Assembly: GCA_002340305.1 (NCBI GenBank)
Contig: DDLU01000311.1
Coordinates: 1-38,830, forward strand
From: Desulfovibrio sp. UBA2564
GTDB lineage: Bacteria > Desulfobacterota > Desulfovibrionia > Desulfovibrionales > Desulfovibrionaceae
Length of the DNA stretch: 38,830 nt
Reading direction: 5' to 3'
Part shown: positions 34,146 through 38,830 of the stretch, in pieces
How positions within the stretch are numbered: position 1 is the stretch's first letter
How the letters are laid out: each line of letters starts with the position of its first letter
Made by a program: the position numbers and the translations under genes
Notes under the pieces: model-generated
Databases searched by the model: none
What the model was told of the DNA's origin: nothing
The model's input: the letters and a program-made list of their open reading frames with translations, nothing else

Positions 34146-35348
34146 ATGAATGCGGCAGATACTTCATTTATACTTATTTGTGCAGCTTTGGTAATGTTCA
34201 TGACGCCGGGGCTGGCTCTTTTCTATGGTGGCATGGTGCGCAGTAAAAACGTATTGGCGACCATCATGCAGAGTTTCATCATGCTCGGCCTTGTCTCAAT
34301 CATCTGGGCTGTGATTGGTTACTCCCTGTCTTTCGGGACAGATATCGGGGGAGTCATCGGCGGCATGGACTTCTTTGCCCTGAACGGCGTGGGCATGGAT
34401 ACAGCTAACAGTCCTGCCGATAATCTGCCCCATCTTTTATTCATGATCTTCCAGTGCATGTTTGCGGTCATAACACCCGCACTGATCACCGGGGCTTTTG
34501 CCGAACGTATGAAGTTCGGTGCCTTGCTTCTCTTTTCCTCATTTTGGGTAATTCTTGTCTACGCTCCCATGTGTCACTGGGTTTGGGGCGGCGGTTGGAT
34601 GGGCGACCACGGTGCACTAGACTTCGCCGGTGGCGCGGTTGTTCACATGAGTTCCGGCGCAGCAGCCCTTGCCGGTTGTCTGGTCGTTGGTAAGCGTAAA
34701 GGATATGGCAAAGATCCTTTTATTCCTCATAACCTGCCTATGACCTTGCTTGGTGCCGGAATGCTCTGGTTCGGTTGGTTCGGTTTTAATGCCGGTTCCG
34801 CTCTTGCTGCTGACGGTCTTGCTGCTAATGCTTTTGTAACCACCCATCTTGCTGCTGCTACTGCAGTGCTCGGTTGGTTGCTGGTTGAAGCTATGCACGC
34901 TGGCAAGCCTACAACGCTCGGGGCTGCTTCCGGTGCTGTAGCCGGTTTGGTTGCCATCACCCCGGCAGCAGGTTTTGTGACTCCCATGGCTTCTATCGTT
35001 ATCGGTTTCGGTGGCGGTATTGTTTGTTATGGTGGCGTGCTTATAAAATCCAAGTTTGGCTATGATGATTCCCTTGATGTTGTAGGAATTCACGGTCTTG
35101 GCGGAACTTATGGCGCCATCGTTACCGGCCTTTTCGCCAGCATCGGTGCAGAAGGGTTGTTCTACGGTAATGCTTCCCAGCTTTGGGTTCAGATTGAATC
35201 CTGCATCGCCACTTGGGTATATTGCTTTGCGGTTAGCTGGATTCTGTTTAAACTGATCGACAAGTTTTATGGCCTGCGTCCTTCCGAGGAAGAAGAGGTT
35301 GCCGGTATGGACGTTTCCGACCACAGCGAAACCGGCTACCAGATTTAA
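34146..35348 (+). CDS. amtB: Ammonium transporter AmtB
   Basis: A 400-residue channel with eleven predicted membrane helices. The twin-histidine pore residues are His167 (GGAVVHMSSG) and His316 (VVGIHGLGGTYGAI), the same 149-residue spacing (within one) as His168/His318 of E. coli AmtB. It conducts ammonium across the inner membrane as a trimer and is blocked by PII, whose gene follows 31 bases downstream. ATG 34146 is chosen over an in-frame TTG at 34104 because it gives the usual N-terminus and has GGGGG ten bases upstream. There is no long cleaved signal peptide. Expression is probably controlled by nitrogen supply through the upstream sigma-54 promoter. Confidence 0.97.
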   Translation: MNAADTSFILICAALVMFMTPGLALFYGGMVRSKNVLATIMQSFIMLGLVSIIWAVIGYSLSFGTDIGGVIGGMDFFALNGVGMDTANSPADNLPHLLFMIFQCMFAVITPALITGAFAERMKFGALLLFSSFWVILVYAPMCHWVWGGGWMGDHGALDFAGGAVVHMSSGAAALAGCLVVGKRKGYGKDPFIPHNLPMTLLGAGMLWFGWFGFNAGSALAADGLAANAFVTTHLAAATAVLGWLLVEAMHAGKPTTLGAASGAVAGLVAITPAAGFVTPMASIVIGFGGGIVCYGGVLIKSKFGYDDSLDVVGIHGLGGTYGAIVTGLFASIGAEGLFYGNASQLWVQIESCIATWVYCFAVSWILFKLIDKFYGLRPSEEEEVAGMDVSDHSETGYQI

Positions 35349-35379
35349 TAACCATCACACTTAATATAGGATAATTCTT

Positions 35380-35718
35380 ATGAGAAAGATTGAAATAATT
35401 ATAAGGCCTTTCAAGGTCGATGATGTGAAGGACGCTATTGCTGCGCTCGGCCTTAAAGGTATGACTGTTACTGACGTTAAAGGGTTTGGGCGGCAGGGCG
35501 GACATAAAGAAGTATACCGTGGTGCCGAGTATCAGGTGGACTTCATCGCTAAAACCAAGGTTGAAATTGTGGTCGATGCTGATCGTGTTCATGAGGTAAT
35601 TGAAGCGGTCAGCGAGGCAGCCAAAACAGGAAAGGTCGGTGACGGTAAAATCTTCGTACTTCCGGTAGAAGAAGTTGTACGTATCCGTACTGGCGAGACC
35701 GGGCCGGAAGCCATTTAA
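35380..35718 (+). CDS. glnB: Nitrogen regulatory protein P-II
   Basis: A 112-residue PII protein. The T-loop contains the uridylylation site Tyr51 (EVYRGAEYQVDF), the B-loop TGKVGDGKIFV and the C-loop RTGETGPEAI are conserved, and Lys90 and other ATP/2-oxoglutarate contacts appear present. It senses 2-oxoglutarate, ATP and ADP and controls AmtB and other nitrogen targets. Its gene lies between its membrane target (amtB) and its modifying enzyme (glnD). AGGA precedes the ATG. The stop codon abuts the glnD start (TAAATG). Confidence 0.97.
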   Translation: MRKIEIIIRPFKVDDVKDAIAALGLKGMTVTDVKGFGRQGGHKEVYRGAEYQVDFIAKTKVEIVVDADRVHEVIEAVSEAAKTGKVGDGKIFVLPVEEVVRIRTGETGPEAI

Positions 35719-38256
35719 ATGAACGCTGAATCAATCCCCGGTCCGCCATCAAATTCATCTGTCGATAATTTGTTGGCAGGACGTGAAATACTCCTCGCGG
35801 CATGCTCTAAGAGCATGCCGCGGGATTTCCCGCAGCAGATGTGTGCATTGGTGGATAATTACTTCGAGAGTAGAATCAGAGAGGCTGTTTCATTAGGTAT
35901 TCTCTCTTCACATGAAGACTTAGCCATTGTTGCAGTGGGCGGCTACGGACGCGGTCATCTGGCACCCTTTTCTGATATTGATGTATTGATTCTCACCGAT
36001 CTTGATGTTCATAAGGATCTCGAAGAATTAGCCTCTTATCTTTTTTACCCGCTCTGGGATCTCAAGTTTGATGTTGGGCATGGTGTGCGTGATGTTAAGC
36101 AGAACCTTGAATTAGCGAAAGAAGATTTTAAAGTTTTGGCTTCACTTTTGGATTTGAGGTACATTGCCGGGGCTGAAGAACCTTTCCGGCGTTTGCCCAA
36201 TGAATTCAGGTCGGAGGTTTTGCCTGTTGCAGGTGATGATTTTTGCCGCATCCTTTGGGAGAATCGTTCCAAGGCCGGCAAGGGCATGGATTCCGTTGTC
36301 CTTGAACCGGATTTAAAGGACGGTTGGGGCACTCTGCGCGATGTGCAGTTTATTCGCTGGTGTGCGGATATCAAAGGTGAATATGCCCCGCTGAATGATG
36401 CTGATCTTATCGGGCTTTGCAAAGATGAAGCTCTGCTGATGCAGGCTCGTTGTGCGGTTCATTTGCTGCGTAAACGTAAACAGGATAAACTGATCCTTGA
36501 GATTCTGCCCGATGTGGCATCTTTCTGCGGATTTAAAGGTTATGATCCCGCAAAGCGCGGTAATAACTTGCTCACAGCCATTCACCGGGCCATGGTCAGG
36601 GTCCGGTCAATGGGCGATGCCCTTTACCGGGAATCTTTTGATGCTGACTCCAGATCATTCATCGATCACGGTGGGATTGCCGGACTGGAGACCGGGCTGG
36701 AAGTATTCGGCATAAAATCCAGAACCGGAGCACCTCTCACCCGGGAGGCGCGCAGGGCGGTTTCCTCTATTCATTCCGCAAATGGAACCAGCCTGACCCG
36801 TTCTTTGAAGATGCTCATAGATATTTTCAAGGGCGAATTCGGCTGGCGTGCGTCTGTGGAAATGCTTGATAGTGGAATTTTTAAATCATTTTTACCTGAA
36901 TTTGCGAAGGTTGCGGACCTTGTTCCTTATGATGGCTACCATCAGTATCCTCCCGGTCGCCATTCCTTGCTTACTGTACATAAATGCTGCGATATTTTCC
37001 GTGATGAATATTCTGAAGATGGAAGGTTTATTTCTGCCACCGATTTCGATGCCTTGATTTTAGCCGCTTTCTTCCATGATATCGGCAAGGGCAAGCCTAA
37101 TCATAGTGAGCGCGGCGCATTGATAACTGAAGATATCCTCGCACGTACTGATTTTTTTTCCCACTTTAAAGGCGATGTGGTTTTTCTTGTCCGTGAGCAT
37201 CTGCTTTTGATCCGTTCCTCACGGTCAATGGATTTGAGTTCTGTAGATGCCTTAAAGAAGATTGCTGAAAGGGTCGGCTCCCTGCGTAGGTTGCGCATGC
37301 TGTTCATTCTTTCCATGGCGGATTCCATGGCAACAGGACCGAGAGTCTGGAATTCGTGGAGTGAATCGTTGTTGCGGGAGATTTATGCTGGACTGGAGTT
37401 GGTTCTTACTGATGAATCTTACGCTGAAATTGATCCCGGAGAGCAGCTTGGAGATACTTTGCTGCGTATCAGGGAACGGGCAGAGGGCATGATCGATCCG
37501 GGCATGGTAGAGTTTTTGATCGGCTGCATGCCTGAAAGATACCTCCTGGTCGAAAATCCGGATGAGATTGCTCTACACATGCAGCAGGTAATTGAATTCA
37601 ATCAGGCTTACGAGCGGGATATAATCCGCAAGCCAATGGGCAAAGGCGGTCTCGGCCTGAATCTGGTCCGTGTTTTTGAAACCGAAGCCGCAGGGCGCGT
37701 CAAGCTGGTTATCACTGCCAAGGATCAGGTTTTTCTTTTTGCTGCCCAGAGCGGTGTTTTGGCTCTTCATTCGGTGAATATCCTTTCAGCTGAAATTTTT
37801 TCATGGTCCGATGGAACGGCAGTGAATATCTTTATTGTGGAAGCTCCTGCAGAGAATTGTCCCGAAGATATCTGGGCCCGTGTGGAACGCTCCATAATGT
37901 ATGCCCTTACCGGTCGGCTGGCCCTTGATTACCGGTTGCATAAAAAACGTAATTCTTTTCTCGCCAGAGCCGTGCCTAGCAGGGTTCCTACACGGGTCAG
38001 TATTGATAACGGGTCCAGCAGCGAATGCACTATCATTGAGGTAATTACGCAGGATCGGGCCGGAATTTTATATGATATGACCGCATTTTTCGCGCGTATG
38101 AATATCAATCTGCGTATGGCCCGTATTTCGACTACCGGACAGTCCGTCTTTGATGTCTTCCATGTCGAAGGTCCTGACGGCAGACGGATTGAGGATAATA
38201 TTCATTTACGGGAGCTTGTCAGTGCTCTTGAATATACCCTCAACACAACCGGCTGA
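35719..38256 (+). CDS. glnD: PII uridylyltransferase / uridylyl-removing enzyme GlnD
   Basis: An 845-residue bifunctional enzyme: a nucleotidyltransferase domain (about 30-300) with GGYGRGHLAPFSDIDVLIL, whose Asp pair binds catalytic metal; an HD domain near residue 453 (FFHDIGKGKPNHSERG) for UMP removal; and two C-terminal ACT domains (about 655-725 and 770-840) for glutamine sensing. It adds UMP to Tyr51 of PII under nitrogen limitation and removes it when glutamine is high. It starts directly at the glnB stop with no spacer and no obvious own ribosome-binding site, so translation depends on ribosomes finishing glnB. No intrinsic terminator is seen after it. Confidence 0.97.
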   Translation: MNAESIPGPPSNSSVDNLLAGREILLAACSKSMPRDFPQQMCALVDNYFESRIREAVSLGILSSHEDLAIVAVGGYGRGHLAPFSDIDVLILTDLDVHKDLEELASYLFYPLWDLKFDVGHGVRDVKQNLELAKEDFKVLASLLDLRYIAGAEEPFRRLPNEFRSEVLPVAGDDFCRILWENRSKAGKGMDSVVLEPDLKDGWGTLRDVQFIRWCADIKGEYAPLNDADLIGLCKDEALLMQARCAVHLLRKRKQDKLILEILPDVASFCGFKGYDPAKRGNNLLTAIHRAMVRVRSMGDALYRESFDADSRSFIDHGGIAGLETGLEVFGIKSRTGAPLTREARRAVSSIHSANGTSLTRSLKMLIDIFKGEFGWRASVEMLDSGIFKSFLPEFAKVADLVPYDGYHQYPPGRHSLLTVHKCCDIFRDEYSEDGRFISATDFDALILAAFFHDIGKGKPNHSERGALITEDILARTDFFSHFKGDVVFLVREHLLLIRSSRSMDLSSVDALKKIAERVGSLRRLRMLFILSMADSMATGPRVWNSWSESLLREIYAGLELVLTDESYAEIDPGEQLGDTLLRIRERAEGMIDPGMVEFLIGCMPERYLLVENPDEIALHMQQVIEFNQAYERDIIRKPMGKGGLGLNLVRVFETEAAGRVKLVITAKDQVFLFAAQSGVLALHSVNILSAEIFSWSDGTAVNIFIVEAPAENCPEDIWARVERSIMYALTGRLALDYRLHKKRNSFLARAVPSRVPTRVSIDNGSSSECTIIEVITQDRAGILYDMTAFFARMNINLRMARISTTGQSVFDVFHVEGPDGRRIEDNIHLRELVSALEYTLNTTG

Positions 38257-38378
38257 TATTGAAGTCGATTTGTCTTTTTAAGTTAAAATGAACAGTAGTT
38301 CACTTATGTTGTTAAGCCTGTAATTAAGCTTTACAGCTATGCAGGTAGTGCCTTTTGTGGACGCAAAGTTGTTTTTGA

Positions 38379-38387
38379 TGGTATAAT
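38379..38387 (+). promoter_or_regulatory. Extended -10 promoter for the purD leader
   Basis: TGGTATAAT is a perfect extended -10 (TGN-TATAAT); no good -35 is seen 17 bases upstream, which such promoters tolerate. The predicted start is near 38394. Upstream, between the glnD stop and this site (38257-38378), are two small dyads, TGAAC/GTTCA at 38289-38302 and CTGTAA/TTACAG at 38318-38336, without a U-run; neither looks like a terminator. Confidence 0.6.
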
Positions 38388-38393
38388 TTAAGA

Positions 38394-38590
38394 GTCAAGG
38401 CAGGGCTGAAGTGATGTTGCCGGAGGGACCAGACTCTCGTTGTTATGTGCCAAAGTTCCCTTTGGGGCGTACGCATTTTCTTGCCAAAACCGCAATATTT
38501 ATCTAAGTGATCATTGCTGCCAAACTAACAGTTTGGGGGCAGTTACCACCCACAAGTCACTTCAGCTCAATCCGAAGAGGAATTTATTTC
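38394..38590 (+). ncRNA. Structured 5' leader of purD (unassigned)
   Basis: A 12-bp closing stem joins 38403-38414 to 38557-38568 (one G-T wobble; the core GCTGAAGTGA / TCACTTCAGC is perfect). Inside, two look-alike hairpins share TGCCAAA...TTTGGGG: 38448-38469 (CCAAAG/CTTTGG, loop TTCC) and 38516-38542 (CTGCC+AAACT paired to AGTTT+GGCAG with a GGG bulge). AAGTGA at 38505-38510 could also pair with the TCACTT of the closing stem, offering an alternative fold. The 3' arm ends 8 bases before the GAGG ribosome-binding site (38577-38580). The layout resembles a riboswitch or leader, but I cannot match it to ZTP, SAM, purine, cyclic-di-GMP or other classes I know. Confidence 0.6.
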
Positions 38591-38830
38591 ATGAAAATAC
38601 TTGTTGTAGGTTCAGGCGGAAGAGAACACGCTTTGGCTTGGAAAATAAGCCAGAGCCCCAAGGTCTCTGAGATTTTTATCGCACCGGGTAACGGCGGAAC
38701 TCGTCTGCATGGTACCAACGTACCCATCAAAGATGATGACCTGCCCGGGTTGGTTAAATTTGCCAAAGAGAATGAAATCGATCTTGTTGTGGCAGGTCCC
38801 GAACTGCCTCTGGTTCTGGGTATTAAAGAA
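38591..38830 (+). CDS. purD: Phosphoribosylamine-glycine ligase PurD (5' part; cut by window end)
   Basis: The first 80 residues are visible: MKILVVGSGGREHALAWKIS, the N-terminal Rossmann-like motif of GAR synthetase, then IAPGNGGT and VVAGPELPLVLG, all standard for the family. The enzyme joins glycine to phosphoribosylamine in the second step of purine synthesis. The ATG follows GAGGA by ten bases. The reading frame is open to the right edge of the window, so it is partial and nothing can be said about the C-terminus. Confidence 0.96.
   Translation, partial: MKILVVGSGGREHALAWKISQSPKVSEIFIAPGNGGTRLHGTNVPIKDDDLPGLVKFAKENEIDLVVAGPELPLVLGIKE

Noticed and set aside
38359..38368. GGACGCAAAG resembles the conserved core of the cyclic-di-GMP-I riboswitch (GGACGCAAAGCC).
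   Set aside because: The partner motif (GGCAAACC with its stems) is missing and the site lies upstream of the predicted transcription start of the purD leader.
38415..38460. GGAGGGACCAG and GTGCCAAAGTTCC look a little like parts of the SAM-I riboswitch.
   Set aside because: The diagnostic GATGAAACC and GGCAACC segments and the kink-turn are absent, and purD is not a methionine gene.
38403..38568. ZTP (pfl) riboswitch upstream of purD.
   Set aside because: The gene context fits, but I do not find the conserved CCGCCTGGGC segment or the expected first-domain sequence.

Overview
The window is a stretch of chromosomal core genome from a Gram-negative bacterium, most likely a marine member of the Desulfovibrionaceae (Desulfovibrio/Maridesulfovibrio type). 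That placement is an inference from gene content and order: an F1-only ATP synthase operon with paired b'/b subunits and no a or c subunit genes, a rodA-bactofilin-atp junction, zapA followed by 6S RNA and RNase Y, a UbiA prenyltransferase of the type used in futalosine-route menaquinone synthesis, and short dispersed GC-rich intergenic repeats. I saw no insertion sequence, prophage, CRISPR array, tRNA or rRNA.

Layout. (1) 1-2458, minus strand: an M24 peptidase and an FAD-dependent oxidoreductase in a two-gene unit. (2) 2459-6114: a phosphate-uptake operon pstS-pstC-pstA with Pho-box-like repeats upstream, a strong intercistronic hairpin after pstS and a terminator after pstA. There is no pstB. 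(3) 6126-7088, minus: a YhcC-type radical SAM protein. (4) 7172-13252: the rod-shape cluster mreB-mreC-mreD-mrdA-rodA plus a bactofilin, with two large hairpins between mreB and mreC. (5) 13321-19304: atpF'-atpF-atpH-atpA-atpG-atpD-atpC. (6) 19390-23324: glmU, a 58-residue ZapB-like coiled coil, zapA, 6S RNA and rny. (7) 23341-27405: ymdB, tyrS, a YdcZ-type transporter and ubiA, with dispersed repeats flanking ymdB. (8) 27461-32206, minus: a histone-deacetylase-fold hydrolase with a zinc-ribbon tail, a HyuA-like hydantoinase and a GAF/AAA+/Fis sigma-54 activator. (9) 32377-32842: a near-consensus sigma-54 promoter, a 17-bp hairpin with a C-rich loop and a 79-residue orphan protein. (10) 32846-33763, minus: znuA with a palindrome in its promoter region. 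(11) 34003-38256: a sigma-54 promoter followed by amtB-glnB-glnD. (12) 38379-38830: an extended -10 promoter, a structured leader and the start of purD.

How the parts fit together. Several blocks are single physiological modules: phosphate scavenging, the elongasome (shape filament, transpeptidase and polymerase), the catalytic half of ATP synthase, and ammonium sensing (transporter, PII and the PII-modifying enzyme translated directly after PII). The least explained places are the sigma-54-driven transcript at 32403-32764, next to its likely activator, and the structured leader of purD. Both have clear secondary structure that I could not assign to a known RNA class. The hydantoinase/deacetylase pair is a candidate for an uncharacterised amide-hydrolysis pathway.
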